A DNA stretch of 40,777 bases from Salinicola salarius (GCF_003206135.1 NZ_PZJT01000020.1:1-40777), one strand, 5' to 3'. Positions 1-7,010 are shown, counted from the stretch's first letter. Notes: a model not told the origin generated them from the sequence alone. A program made the numbers and translations.

Positions 1-132
1 ACCACGTTCAATACCCGCGTGCCGCCGGAATGGAAGCGCCGCCTCAAAGTGTTCTGCGTCGAGCACAACATCGATATGGTCGACTTCATGATGGAAGCCG
101 TCGACAAGGCTCTGCGAGAGAAGGGCGGCTGA
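1..132 (+). CDS. ParA-partner ribbon-helix-helix protein, C-terminal part
   Basis: Open from the first base with no start codon; 43 residues remain. They read TTFNTRVPPEWKRRLKVF and continue through two predicted helices to KALREKGG. A short beta strand with RVPPEWKRRLK followed by two helices is the ribbon-helix-helix pattern of small DNA-binding partners of ParA (ParG-like). Such proteins bind the centromere and repress the par operon. The missing N-terminus is probably the gene that starts at 40683 next to parA at the far right of the window. The stop overlaps the ATG of the next gene (TGATG), which implies translational coupling. The fold assignment is by pattern; a general Arc/CopG regulator is the alternative. 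Confidence 0.7.
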   Translation, partial: TTFNTRVPPEWKRRLKVFCVEHNIDMVDFMMEAVDKALREKGG

Positions 133-371
133 TGGAGTCGATCGTCTACAGCACCGCGATCGACGCCCTGGTCAAGCAATTCAGCGGCGTTGCCAGCCGC
201 CAGCAGTGGATAGATGCGGTCGAGAACCGACGGCGCCAGGCCGGCGACGAGTATCAGACACAGACCGCCGAACAGATCGCGCTCGAGTGGCTGGATCTGG
301 CGAGGGAAGAGCGGCTGGGGATCGAAGTCGACCCAGTGCTGGGCCTGACCGTCTACGTCGCGCAGGAATAG
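132..371 (+). CDS. small protein at the end of the par operon
   Basis: A 79-residue acidic protein starting MESIVYSTAIDALVKQ. Its ATG overlaps the stop of the partition DNA-binding gene, so it is probably the third cistron of the parA operon. No signal peptide, membrane segment or metal motif is visible, and the sequence looks helical. I do not recognise the family. The tight coupling suggests a role in plasmid maintenance, but that is inference from position only. A longer in-frame extension upstream would run antiparallel in meaning to the known partition frame and is rejected. Confidence 0.65.
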   Translation: MESIVYSTAIDALVKQFSGVASRQQWIDAVENRRRQAGDEYQTQTAEQIALEWLDLAREERLGIEVDPVLGLTVYVAQE

Positions 372-460
372 GAAAGCAGTAGGGCAGAAACGAAGTGGCC
401 GCCGGGTCTCTCACCACCCGACGGCCGCGACACGAAAACCACCATGGGACGATGTGAATC

Positions 461-604
461 ATGTCAGATGCACACTATAGCACCATCCGCCGTACCCCAC
501 TAAGCCAGCTCAGTCAGCTGCCGATCGATCAACTGCAGGCGCTGCTCGAGCGCTGCTGCCCGCTCACGCGCGCTGCGCTCGATCCCATTTTCAGAGCGCG
601 ATAA
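461..604 (+). CDS. 47-residue hypothetical protein
   Basis: A short frame (MSDAHYSTIRRTPLSQLSQL and onwards) ending at 604. The stop codon merges into the AAGGAGA ribosome binding site of the following gene at 618, so the two would be translated from one mRNA. The protein has a repeated SQL pattern, a helical middle and a CC pair. The upstream ribosome binding site is weak. It was kept because of its position and compositional fit with its neighbours. It could be a leader peptide for the downstream gene rather than a functional protein. Confidence 0.4.
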   Translation: MSDAHYSTIRRTPLSQLSQLPIDQLQALLERCCPLTRAALDPIFRAR

Positions 605-617
605 GGAGAGCCAAACA

Positions 618-914
618 ATGATCAACCGTTACCAGGGTAAACCGATGGAAGCGCTGGTTCGGCTTGCCGATGTAGCCCAGGGCAACAGCGGCCAATGCCA
701 TCACGTTCGTCGCTTTTTGTTGGGGCTCTACAACTCCGAAGCGTGGCCTTTCGAATTGAACCGACTGCGCGCACTCGACCTCGAGCTAAAAATGGCCTGC
801 CTCATCGTGCTCGAACTGGACGCAGTCTCACCAGCTCGCGATATCCACGAATACCTGGAGAACGGTGGGGCGCTTTTCTCACGATTCTGGGAGCTGGAAA
901 GCGCTGCCGGATGA
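618..914 (+). CDS. conserved plasmid/ICE hypothetical (DUF7673-like)
   Basis: A 98-residue protein with a good AAGGAGA ribosome binding site 7-8 bases upstream. The stretch MEALVRLADVAQGNSGQCHH followed by VRRFLLGLYN and FELNRLRALD is typical of a small soluble family common on conjugative elements and plasmids of gammaproteobacteria (DUF7673 as I recall). The molecular function is unknown. It is followed by a clear intrinsic terminator at 936-968, so it ends a short + transcript with the 461 ORF. Its presence supports the plasmid nature of this end of the window. Confidence 0.65.
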   Translation: MINRYQGKPMEALVRLADVAQGNSGQCHHVRRFLLGLYNSEAWPFELNRLRALDLELKMACLIVLELDAVSPARDIHEYLENGGALFSRFWELESAAG

Positions 915-935
915 ACAAGGCGGGCACCAGCACCC

Positions 936-968
936 ACGGGCCGCACACGCGGCCCGTTTTCGTTTCCG
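936..968 (+). terminator. intrinsic terminator after the 618 gene
   Basis: A 9-bp perfect stem, ACGGGCCGC with loop ACAC and the complementary arm at 949-957, is followed by TTTTCGTTT. It lies 22 bases beyond the stop of the 98-residue gene. Confidence 0.8.
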
Positions 969-1652
969 GCAGCGGAATCAGTCAGGTTAGATGACCTGGG
1001 TGGTAAGCGAGGGGCTTGGGTAACGGTATAAGCCCAGTGGTCCACTAATAGGATGATACGCACTGCATGGCGATGCCGCCGCGAGCGCTCGGCGCGGAGG
1101 AATAGATAACCCCAAATTCGCTCATGTATTGCCTGCTCACCGCGTCCATGTATCTTAGGTACCGAGCCAAGGCAAAAAACTCGGCACGGGACAAACGGAG
1201 GGGGTAACGTAAAGATCAGGGGCGGCGACAAACCCGACACTATAGGAGAGGAAGGCGAATGCGTGGTTCAGATACGACAATGCCGCCCTGGTGGGGCGGC
1301 ATTGAAGCGAAAGCGTTGGTAGCGCCTTCTGGATCTTCGGATGCAGCGTGGTAGCTGTGTTCAATTTAACTCGCTAAAACCGAGTCATTCAACCTTTCGT
1401 TGAATGTTTCCTTTAATTTCCTGCAAGAAAGGGTTTGCGTTTGCGTTACTGCATTGTAGCCTTACGCTGCGACCACGCCGATGGCGCCCGTCCGCCCTTT
1501 TCAGATTTCACCCTCCCCGCCCGGTTTGGTACCCGGCTGGCCTAACGAGGGGAGGCATTAGGACGGTCGCGTCTTCGGACCAGCGTGGTAGCTGTTCGGG
1601 TTGGTGGTAGGCCAGCAAGCCACCCGAGCGACCTCGATCGAGGAGAGACGCT
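969..1652. other. 684-bp region without a convincing gene
   Basis: No frame here has a believable start, ribosome binding site and composition. The region contains a perfect 11-bp stem hairpin at 1278-1304 (CAATGCCGCCC, loop TGGTG) that lacks a T-run, and a pair of near-identical repeats at 1334-1358 and 1572-1595. It lies between an operon end and a small membrane-peptide gene, just upstream of a resolvase. A regulatory RNA leader or a recombination site are both possible, and nothing here decides between them. Confidence 0.5.
1334..1595. repeat. direct repeat pair (TCTTCGGA ... CAGCGTGGTAGCTGT)
   Basis: The block TCTTCGGA plus CAGCGTGGTAGCTGT occurs at 1334-1358 and again at 1572-1595. The second half (15 bases) is identical in both, and the gap between halves differs by one base. 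The copies are 237-238 bp apart in the non-coding stretch upstream of the resolvase gene. They may be resolvase subsites, regulator sites or RNA elements; only the repeat itself is seen. Confidence 0.6.
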
Positions 1653-1745
1653 ATGGAAATCATTGCGCTCGTAACCCTTGGCGTTCAAGCGGCAACATTG
1701 TTGGCCACGCTTGCGATGATCGCCATCATGCTTAACGCCATGTAG
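1653..1745 (+). CDS. 30-residue membrane peptide, type I toxin-like
   Basis: The frame encodes MEIIALVTLGVQAATLLATL followed by AMIAIMLNAM, almost wholly hydrophobic and long enough for one membrane helix. A strong ribosome binding site (AGGAGAG at 1641-1647) sits 5 bases before the ATG, and a strong intrinsic terminator begins 8 bases after the stop. Length and topology resemble small inner-membrane toxins such as TisB or phage and plasmid regulatory peptides. No antisense partner has been identified; the repeat-containing leader upstream could supply RNA regulation. Function is inference; the gene call rests on the ribosome binding site, composition and terminator. Confidence 0.5.
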   Translation: MEIIALVTLGVQAATLLATLAMIAIMLNAM

Positions 1746-1752
1746 TAGAACG

Positions 1753-1788
1753 CCCGTCACGGTCCTAGGCCGTGGCGGGTTCTTTTTT
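1753..1788 (+). terminator. intrinsic terminator after the 30-residue peptide
   Basis: A 10-bp stem (CCCGTCACGG with CCGTGGCGGG, one G-U type mismatch) with a 7-base loop is followed by TTCTTTTTT on the + strand. Confidence 0.8.
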
Positions 1789-1917
1789 GCCTGGAAATAA
1801 GGGTACTCCCAAAACGCCCCATCTTTGGGCGGCATGTCCTGAACAGCATTTCACCCTTGCGCCCACCCTAATCGCCCCGCACCATAACAACCCACCCATA
1901 ACGCCCCAGGTGCCGCG

Positions 1918-2550
1918 ATGTTCATCCGCGCATACCTACGCGCCAGCACGATCGAGCAAGATGCCCAGCGCGCCCGCCAGCATCTCGCCGACTTCGCCGG
2001 CCAGCACAATGTCGCGATCGCCGCCTGGTACGTCGAGAACGCTTCGGGCGCATCGGCAAACCGTGGAGAGCTGCGCCGATTACTCGAGGACGCCCACGCC
2101 GGCGACGTGATCCTGGTCGAAGCGATCGACCGACTATCTCGGCTCGATCGGGACGACTGGCGAGAGCTACGCGCCCAGCTGGATGCCAAGGGGCTGCGCG
2201 TCGTCGCGCTGGATCTGCCGACCAGCCACCTGGCGTTATCGCCAGCGGGGGCCGACGACTTCACCGCGCGTGTGCTGGACGCGGTCAACGGCATGATGCT
2301 GGACACGCTCGCCGCCGTGGCGCGAAAGGACTACGAAGATCGCCGACGCCGCCAGCGCCAGGGAATCGAAAAAGCCAAGGGAGAGGGGAAGTACCAGGGG
2401 CGCCAGAAAGACACGGCAAGGCGCCAGAGGATCGACGCGTTGCTGAAATCCAGGCACGCCAATGGCCGCGGCTATTCGATACGAGAGGTGGCCAGCATCA
2501 TCGGCTGCAGCACCAACACCGTCAAGGCCGTAAAGCGCGACGGCCCATAG
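1918..2550 (+). CDS. serine recombinase / resolvase
   Basis: A 210-residue small serine recombinase. The N-terminus reads MFIRAYLRASTIEQ, with Ser10 as the expected nucleophile in the Y-x-R-x-S motif. It is followed by the family blocks ENASGASANRGELRRLLEDA, DVILVEAIDRLSR and LDAKGLRVVALDLPTS. The C-terminus has a basic region and a helix-turn-helix (REVASIIGCSTNTVKAVKR). Length is normal for the resolvase/invertase group. In a circular plasmid it probably resolves multimers; DNA inversion is the alternative. It is followed immediately by a centromere-like hexamer array. The start at 1918 follows CAGGTGCCGCG, with a weak ribosome binding site. Confidence 0.9.
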   Translation: MFIRAYLRASTIEQDAQRARQHLADFAGQHNVAIAAWYVENASGASANRGELRRLLEDAHAGDVILVEAIDRLSRLDRDDWRELRAQLDAKGLRVVALDLPTSHLALSPAGADDFTARVLDAVNGMMLDTLAAVARKDYEDRRRRQRQGIEKAKGEGKYQGRQKDTARRQRIDALLKSRHANGRGYSIREVASIIGCSTNTVKAVKRDGP

Positions 2551-2555
2551 CGATA

Positions 2556-2600
2556 TAACGCTATATTTATGCGTTATAGCGTCATATCGTTATAGCGTTA
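2556..2600. repeat. centromere-like hexamer array A
   Basis: TAACGC at 2556-2561, then GCGTTA at 2571, GCGTCA at 2579, TCGTTA at 2587 and GCGTTA at 2595, the last four exactly 8 bp apart. Bases 2578-2602 are nearly identical to array C near 30600. The array lies between the resolvase stop and the 3' end of the opposing gene. It matches the arrays flanking parA, so the ParA partner probably binds here. Confidence 0.75.
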
Positions 2601-2951
2601 CAGCTTGGACCGCTGCCGCCGCTTCCGAATCTTCGCGCTGACTCGCTCCCAGTCGTCCGGCTGCAGCCATAGCCGGCACCATTCCGCCAGCAACTCGGCA
2701 CGCCGGGTCGCCGTGTGGTCGTCCGGGTAGTTCACGAAGTCGCTGGCCAGCGCCAGTAGCTGGGAAAGTCCGTCGCGGCCGCGCTTCTTCGTGAATGCAA
2801 TCCCGCTTTCGCGCATCTTCTCGTTCAGCAACTCGGCGCTTCGGCCCAGATTCAGCGTCTTGTCTCTCACGTCGATTGCGGCGCTTATGAGCGCACCCAG
2901 CCACATCTCGACCTCGTCGGGGGCGATACTCGAATAGCGTTCGCGGGGCAT
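2598..2951 (-). CDS. hypothetical protein behind a twin palindromic operator
   Basis: A 117-residue soluble, helical protein (MPRERYSSIAPDEVEMWLGA onwards) ending in a very basic tail, KIRKRRQRSKL. The start is supported by GGAGA 8 bases upstream. Two GTGAC-N3-GTCAC palindromes lie at 2964-2976 and 2996-3008, the nearer one abutting the ribosome binding site, so transcription is probably repressed by a phage regulator. No family is recognised. The basic tail would suit nucleic acid binding, which is inference. Confidence 0.7.
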   Translation of the reverse strand: MPRERYSSIAPDEVEMWLGALISAAIDVRDKTLNLGRSAELLNEKMRESGIAFTKKRGRDGLSQLLALASDFVNYPDDHTATRRAELLAEWCRLWLQPDDWERVSAKIRKRRQRSKL

Positions 2952-2963
2952 CTGACAGTCTCC

Positions 2964-3008
2964 GTGACATTGTCACGGAAAGATAGCGCGAATTCGTGAC
3001 AATGTCAC
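2964..3008. promoter_or_regulatory. paired palindromic operators GTGAC-N3-GTCAC
   Basis: GTGACATTGTCAC at 2964-2976 and GTGACAATGTCAC at 2996-3008 have centres 32 bp apart, three helical turns. They lie in the promoter region of the gene starting at 2951. The same palindrome recurs at four other places in the window. Confidence 0.7.
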
Positions 3009-3012
3009 GCCA

Positions 3013-3267
3013 TCAATCGCCGCGATAGTTGCCGATCAGGGACCAGGTGTCTGGCGTGGTTTCGACATGGCCAGCGCCCGCCGATCGGAGCGGCCGGCGC
3101 AACAGATCCGCCGCACGCAGGTCCACTGGCTGGCCGTTCGACGTTTGGAGATAGCCAACGCCGGCGCAGTGTTCGCAATGCAGTCGGTGAAATACCCCGG
3201 AGATGCTGCCGTGCCCATGACACAGCGGGCAGGCCTCGGCGGCCAGGCGTCGTCGATGTTCGATCAT
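3013..3267 (-). CDS. small protein with two DnaJ-type zinc motifs
   Basis: An 84-residue protein with CPLCHGHG and CEHCAGVG about 18 residues apart. These are two CxxCxGxG half sites that together would hold one zinc ion, as in the DnaJ zinc finger and several small phage proteins. The rest shows no recognisable domain. ATG at 3267 is preferred over GTG at 3273; neither has a clear ribosome binding site. It precedes the operator-controlled gene at 2951 on the same strand. It may be a nucleic-acid-binding regulator or a chaperone-like adaptor. Confidence 0.65.
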   Translation of the reverse strand: MIEHRRRLAAEACPLCHGHGSISGVFHRLHCEHCAGVGYLQTSNGQPVDLRAADLLRRPLRSAGAGHVETTPDTWSLIGNYRGD

Positions 3268-3299
3268 GGCCACTATTCTACGGGTTTGCAGTGATGGCG

Positions 3300-3801
3300 C
3301 GTAGCGCCATGAAAGGCGCCCACCGCTGATAGGGTAGGGTTACCCATCCTATCGCGCCGTAACGCGCCGCAGGCGCTGGACATCCGGCAAATCTCGGACT
3401 TCTTCATTGCAGCACTAGGGGTGTCCAGAGGGGCGTAGCCCCTTTGGGACAACGGTGCGCAAGCACCGGCGTCAGGATCTCGACTTGTCGAGGCATTTTT
3501 AGAGGGGTTGGGGATAACACCCAGGGACTGGGTGGTAGACCTTTCTATTTTTTTTCATACCAATCTACGTATTAACGCTGCGCAGCTAATTTCCAAGCGA
3601 CTCGACCTAATCTCATTACCAAATCACTTAATTTCTTGTGGCGGTCGGATATCTCGCTCGGCGCCGGCGCGCGGCTGGAAAATGACGGGGGATAGCGGGG
3701 AAACAGAGGGATCGGGGGGGGCAATAGCGCCAATTCCTGGGCGCTGCAGAACGGGCTATGCCCGGCGAGGCCGGGTATGTGGGGACGGGGTAGGGGTTGG
3801 A
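3300..3801. other. candidate replication origin region downstream of rep
   Basis: This 500-bp gap holds an imperfect palindrome at 3328-3354, hairpins at 3432-3448 (AGGGGC-GTA-GCCCCT) and 3452-3470 (CGGTGC-GCAA-GCACCG), a stem-loop CTCGAC-TT-GTCGAG with a following T-run near 3480-3502, a DnaA-box-like TTATCCCCA on the - strand at 3509-3517, and an AT-rich stretch at about 3540-3645 that stands out from its GC-rich surroundings. In RepFII-type replicons the origin lies downstream of repA with a DnaA box and an AT-rich segment, and this is the equivalent position. No iterons are seen. Confidence 0.45.
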
Positions 3802-4815
3802 CTACTCGCTCTGCTGAGCGAGCCAGACGCGATATGGGGGGTACTTCTTGTTGACCAGCTCCCGGATCTCACGCGGCGAGGCGTTGGGGTTCGCCTGTGC
3901 GACCTCGGCGGTCCAGCGGTTGACCATCAGGCTGTACTCGCGCTGTCGCTGCTTGTCCGGGTTCACGTCCGGCGTGTCGCGCGGCCCGCGGCGTTCCTTC
4001 GGCTTGTACGATTGGCCGCCACCACCGGCGAGCTTGCCGGCGATCAAGCTCGCCCTGGCTTGTTTTGCGTCGCCCTCGGCGGGGAACTGCTCGTCATAGC
4101 GCTTCTTCGCCCGCTTGAGCGCACGGCTGGCCCAGTTGCGTAGTTCCGTGAGCTTGGCGTAACCCATGCCCAGGGCGACGAGAAAGTCTTGATTGACGCG
4201 CTTGATCGCGGGGCGAGCGCGGAATGTGCCGTCGGGGCGCTGTTCTGCGATCTGGTGAACCGTGAATGCGCCGGCGATCTTGAGCCGCCGCCAGGCGCGC
4301 CAGAACCGCTCGGAGGGCTGCGGGTAGCTGGGGTCACAATTCGGGGCGAGCAGGCCGGCAACTTTGGCCAGCTCGCCGCAGGTGCGCGGCTTGAACGTGC
4401 CGTCGGCTTTCGGCGTGCCGACGCGCAGCGAAGCGAAGTCGAGAAACTGGATGACCGCGGACAACACCAGGCTTTCGGCGGCGCGGGCTTCGCTACGGTT
4501 GCTGCGCGGGTTGCCGTCGAGATTGCGACGGCCGTTGAGATTCGAGAGCGTCGGCAGCAGCGCCGGCGACTCGTAATAGCGGCGGACCAGCTCGAGCAGC
4601 TTCTGCTGCGCCTTCGGCAGCTCGCGCTGCGTCGTCGGCCGGTTGAGCCTGTCGAACTCGCCTTTCTGCGGGTCGTGCCCGCATCGATTGCCCGTACCCC
4701 ACCATTTACCCGGGTGGCGGTACGCCGCTTTGCCCCATCTGAGGACAAAATGCGGCATGTGTCCTGCTGACCCCATGATCCGCCTGGCTCCAAATTTTGG
4801 CCAAGGCTTGCCCAT
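3802..4815 (-). CDS. RepFII-like plasmid replication initiator
   Basis: A 337-residue basic protein when started at MGKPWPKFGARRIMG. The N-terminal third contains MPHFVLRWGKAAYRHPGKWW. The centre looks like a winged helix (TCGELAKVAGLL, RFWRAWRRLKIAGAFTV, then VNQDFLVALGM), followed by a basic helix LRNWASRALKRAKKRY. This order resembles IncFII RepA: a winged-helix core with a basic C-terminal half. It would bind the origin and recruit host replication proteins. An in-frame extension runs to 5037, but it crosses a leader hairpin and another gene, so 4815 is preferred; no strong ribosome binding site is visible there. No relaxase or primase motif is seen. The assignment is by pattern. Confidence 0.6.
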   Translation of the reverse strand: MGKPWPKFGARRIMGSAGHMPHFVLRWGKAAYRHPGKWWGTGNRCGHDPQKGEFDRLNRPTTQRELPKAQQKLLELVRRYYESPALLPTLSNLNGRRNLDGNPRSNRSEARAAESLVLSAVIQFLDFASLRVGTPKADGTFKPRTCGELAKVAGLLAPNCDPSYPQPSERFWRAWRRLKIAGAFTVHQIAEQRPDGTFRARPAIKRVNQDFLVALGMGYAKLTELRNWASRALKRAKKRYDEQFPAEGDAKQARASLIAGKLAGGGGQSYKPKERRGPRDTPDVNPDKQRQREYSLMVNRWTAEVAQANPNASPREIRELVNKKYPPYRVWLAQQSE

Positions 4816-4822
4816 CGTTCTG

Positions 4823-4869
4823 GCAGCGGATACACTGGGGGCGTCGTTTCTCTCCAGTGTGTCCGCTGC
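4823..4869. promoter_or_regulatory. 16-bp inverted repeat in the rep leader
   Basis: GCAGCGGATACACTGG at 4823-4838 pairs with CCAGTGTGTCCGCTGC at 4854-4869 around a 15-base loop. It lies 7 bases upstream of the preferred rep start codon, so in rep mRNA it could occlude translation initiation. The single mismatch is a U-G wobble only in + strand RNA. Confidence 0.55.
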
Positions 4870-4916
4870 GAAGAACATCCGAAAACGCTGCCTTGCCGGG
4901 CGGCGTTTTCTTTTTG
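4843..4916 (+). ncRNA. candidate antisense RNA against the rep leader
   Basis: On the + strand, opposite the rep leader, there is a plausible promoter (TTGCCC at 4808-4813, 17-bp spacer, TACACT at 4831-4836). About 40 bases further is a strong intrinsic terminator with a 12-bp stem (4881-4892 with 4899-4910, loop TTGCCG) and TTTTT. No + strand gene would use this terminator. A short RNA of about 75 bases ending in a stem-loop, antisense to the rep leader, is the copy-number control arrangement of RepFII and IncB-type plasmids. The promoter is weak and the RNA is inferred. Confidence 0.4.
4881..4916 (+). terminator. 12-bp stem intrinsic terminator opposite rep leader
   Basis: The stem GAAAACGCTGCC pairs with GGCGGCGTTTTC (one G-U), the loop is TTGCCG, and it is followed by TTTTT on the + strand. 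Confidence 0.7.
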
Positions 4917-4996
4917 TGCAGCCTATATTGTTGAAATTCCTACCTTTTTGATCTCTTTCCGCGTTCGCGACTGGCCTCAGTCTAACACTACAAACG

Positions 4997-5233
4997 TCAC
5001 TTTGACACGTTTTGTGACAAGAAATCTTGATCGACACCCTGCTCGTCCGCCACTTGCTGCACTAGACAGGGGATAGCGTCGTCGACCAGGGCGAGCCCGT
5101 GAGCGTACCCAGGGTGGTCCCGATCTTCGCATACGTTAAGAAATGCGATCTGGTGCCGAATCTCCGCGAGAGTATCACGCGAATGATCTCGCACTAAAGG
5201 ATTGCTGCCGTACCGTTTTCCTGTAACACCCAT
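4997..5233 (-). CDS. hypothetical protein beside the LexA box
   Basis: A 78-residue soluble acidic protein (MGVTGKRYGSNPLVRDHSRD onwards). An ideal AGGAGGT ribosome binding site lies 5 bases before the ATG. Residues around DTLAEIRHQIAFLNVCED and ALVDDAIPCLVQQVADEQ look helical. No family is recognised. It diverges from the SOS-box region at 5304-5323, so it may share LexA control with the + gene at 5476. Its 3' end carries a CI-type operator (5002-5020) that may belong to the downstream rep promoter. Confidence 0.65.
   Translation of the reverse strand: MGVTGKRYGSNPLVRDHSRDTLAEIRHQIAFLNVCEDRDHPGYAHGLALVDDAIPCLVQQVADEQGVDQDFLSQNVSK
5002..5020. promoter_or_regulatory. CI-type operator upstream of rep
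   Basis: TTGACACGTTTTGTGACAA is a TTGNCAC-N5-GTGNCAA palindrome like those in the cro-cI region. It lies about 190 bp upstream of the rep start. On the - strand it overlaps a plausible -35 (TGTCAA), with TAGACT 17 bp downstream as a -10. Confidence 0.55.
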
Positions 5234-5303
5234 GCGCTACCTCCTGTCTCTCAATGACGGACCCCCTCACGGGGTGCGGATGCCGATTGTTATCGGCCTG
5301 TTT

Positions 5304-5323
5304 TACTGTACATTTAAACAGTA
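5304..5323. promoter_or_regulatory. LexA (SOS) box
   Basis: TACTGTACATTTAAACAGTA matches the gammaproteobacterial LexA consensus exactly in its core CTGT-N8-ACAG and has the flanking TA on both sides. It overlaps a possible + promoter (TTGTTA at 5287-5292, 16-bp spacer, TACATT at 5309-5314). It lies between the divergent genes starting at 5233 (-) and 5476 (+). Confidence 0.8.
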
Positions 5324-5475
5324 ATCTAGCCAGCGTAACAGCCGCCCGCACGTCGAAACCCAGCGCAGGCGACAAGCAGCGACGCCTGCGAACCAACGGT
5401 ATCGCAGTTCGTCGGAGCTGCAAGACGCCGCGTTGCGGTTTGTCATTCGGGGGAAGAAGGAAAGGAGGCAGGCCG

Positions 5476-5787
5476 ATGAACTACCGAGCCGCGCTTGAGC
5501 GATGGGCGCAGAACCGCAGGGATCGAGGATGGCGCGAAGACAAGCCGCCAACCGACATCTGGATCGAGTACCACGCCACCCACGCTCAGCTCGTGTACAG
5601 CGGGCGCTGCCGGATCGATCAACTATCTAGAGACGACATGCTGACGCTGGACACCCATGCCCATCTGCTACTGGACCCGGGCCGGGCGCAGATCCGCTAC
5701 CTGTTCTGGCGCCCGGCGGCGGTTGAGACCGAGTGGGGGCCGCGGCGCATGGATCTGATCACCGGCGAGACGCGAATGCCGGCGTGA
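5476..5787 (+). CDS. putative SOS-controlled phage protein
   Basis: A 103-residue protein (MNYRAALERWAQNRRDRGWR onwards) with GGAGG 7 bases before the ATG. It is basic and tryptophan-rich at the N-terminus, and no known domain is recognised. It is the only + gene between two - strand blocks and is preceded by a perfect LexA box 150 bp upstream, so its expression should rise on DNA damage. By analogy with Tum of phage 186 and the LexA-controlled antirepressor of N15, it could be an antirepressor. That is inference from position, supported by the non-cleavable look of the phage CI. It converges on the fibre-associated gene ending at 5818. Confidence 0.65.
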   Translation: MNYRAALERWAQNRRDRGWREDKPPTDIWIEYHATHAQLVYSGRCRIDQLSRDDMLTLDTHAHLLLDPGRAQIRYLFWRPAAVETEWGPRRMDLITGETRMPA

Positions 5788-5817
5788 GCGATACACCCAC
5801 GCCGGTCGTCCCTCTCT

Positions 5818-6069
5818 CTACTGCGGCACCAGCCGCACCTGCTGATACCCCACGCGCCGCTCGACACCGGTGTCGACGTTGCGCACCGGCACCTGGCCGT
5901 AGCTGAAGCGTTGGTACTCGGTCACTTCGTAGGGGCCGATCCACTCGGGGCCGCTTTTAATCTCGACGCGAGTGCCGGTTGGCAGGGTCTCACGCAGCGC
6001 GGTCTCGCATTTATCGCGCGCCGCGCGGGCTGCATCATTCAGCTTGTCGATCGCGGGAAATTGGCTCAT
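5818..6069 (-). CDS. small protein following the tail fibre gene
   Basis: An 83-residue protein (MSQFPAIDKLNDAARAARDK, then a beta-rich half with VEIKSGPEWIGPYEVTEY). Its ATG overlaps the stop of the fibre gene (ATGA), so it is the last cistron of the morphogenesis operon. A helical N-terminus and a compact beta C-terminus would suit a fibre assembly factor or a small tail component, but no family is recognised. Confidence 0.65.
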   Translation of the reverse strand: MSQFPAIDKLNDAARAARDKCETALRETLPTGTRVEIKSGPEWIGPYEVTEYQRFSYGQVPVRNVDTGVERRVGYQQVRLVPQ

Positions 6070-7010
6070 TGGGCGGGCTCCTGCTCGGTTGAATCATCGG
6101 GCTCGTCCACCACCTCCGGCTCCGGCATCTTCAACCGCAGATCGATCCACCGCCCGTCGGGGATGTCGATCGGATCGCCGGCAACGATCATCGCGGTCTC
6201 GTAGTCGAAGCGTCGCCCGAATGTCCGCACTGTGATCGTGCCATCGTCTGCCGTTTCGGTCTCGACGAAGCACAACCGGTTGCCGTTAACATCCTGCGGG
6301 ATCTCGATCGTCCAGCCGTCAGCAGAGAATCCCAGCGAGCCCGAGACGGTATAGACACCTACTTCGTCATGCGATGCCGTGACGCCCTCGGCTTCGCCGT
6401 TGTATGCGCCACAGCCGTCTAGAGTAAAACCGTCACCAGCTGCATATTCGGCTACGTTAGCGAGGCGGAATATCGGAGATGATTCCTTGATAAATCCATT
6501 ACCATCAACTGTAACAAGACCACGATGCAAAATCTCGAAAGAGCTTTGCCACTCTTCACCCCTAATAGAGCGAATGTAAATACCTGGCACTGAACCATGA
6601 TAAAGAATAATAGCATTGCCAAATGTTCCGTTATTATTCATTGCCACCAGCATTTCGCCATTTGTATCAACTGGAAGTCCTGACGTGTTCCCCTTAGAAA
6701 AGGAAAATATTCCGTTATGCTTCACCGCTGATGGGTCAACGTTATCCGGATATTCAGAACCAATCATTAGCTGATTATTTCCATTGCCGGCGGTGATAAT
6801 AGCGCTGTTCGCTAATCCGATAGCGGCCCTCAATGCCTCTGCGTCCCCCACCGGCGCATCAGCCAGTGTATCAATCAGCGCTAGATCGCCCAGCGTGCCG
6901 GTTTGGCCGACATCAATCCCGCCCTTCAGGACGTTGACCAATTCCCGCGCCGCCGCTTGCACCTCGGCCAGCCATTCGTTTGTGTTCTGAATATCGATAG
7001 TGTCTGCCAT
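6066..7010 (-). CDS. tail fibre-like receptor-binding protein
   Basis: A 314-residue protein starting MADTIDIQNTNEWLAEVQAA with an excellent GGAGGAAAC ribosome binding site; an upstream in-frame start at 7025 lacks one. The N-terminus is helical and the rest is beta-rich with many Gly, Asn and Thr. It contains short blocks such as NGIFSFSKGNTSGLPVDTNG that resemble phage side-fibre pyocin-knob-type repeats. It lies directly after J, the usual place for a fibre. Bases of roughly 6430-6800 are clearly richer in A/T than the neighbours, a sign of exchange of the host-recognition part. The C-terminus ends in an acidic tail. Confidence 0.6.
   Translation of the reverse strand: MADTIDIQNTNEWLAEVQAAARELVNVLKGGIDVGQTGTLGDLALIDTLADAPVGDAEALRAAIGLANSAIITAGNGNNQLMIGSEYPDNVDPSAVKHNGIFSFSKGNTSGLPVDTNGEMLVAMNNNGTFGNAIILYHGSVPGIYIRSIRGEEWQSSFEILHRGLVTVDGNGFIKESSPIFRLANVAEYAAGDGFTLDGCGAYNGEAEGVTASHDEVGVYTVSGSLGFSADGWTIEIPQDVNGNRLCFVETETADDGTITVRTFGRRFDYETAMIVAGDPIDIPDGRWIDLRLKMPEPEVVDEPDDSTEQEPAQ

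Noticed and set aside
3508..4143. Long + strand frame opposite rep
   Set aside because: It begins in the AT-rich origin-like region and then follows the antisense of rep; composition of the product is a shadow of the rep codons.
4816..5037. N-terminal extension of the rep frame to 5037
   Set aside because: It crosses the leader inverted repeat, the terminator hairpin and the end of the well-supported gene at 4997-5233; 4815 gives a protein that begins at the conserved-looking part.
5254..5475. Extension of the 5476 gene upstream to 5254
   Set aside because: The extension runs through the LexA box and possible promoter, and the ATG at 5476 has a much better ribosome binding site.
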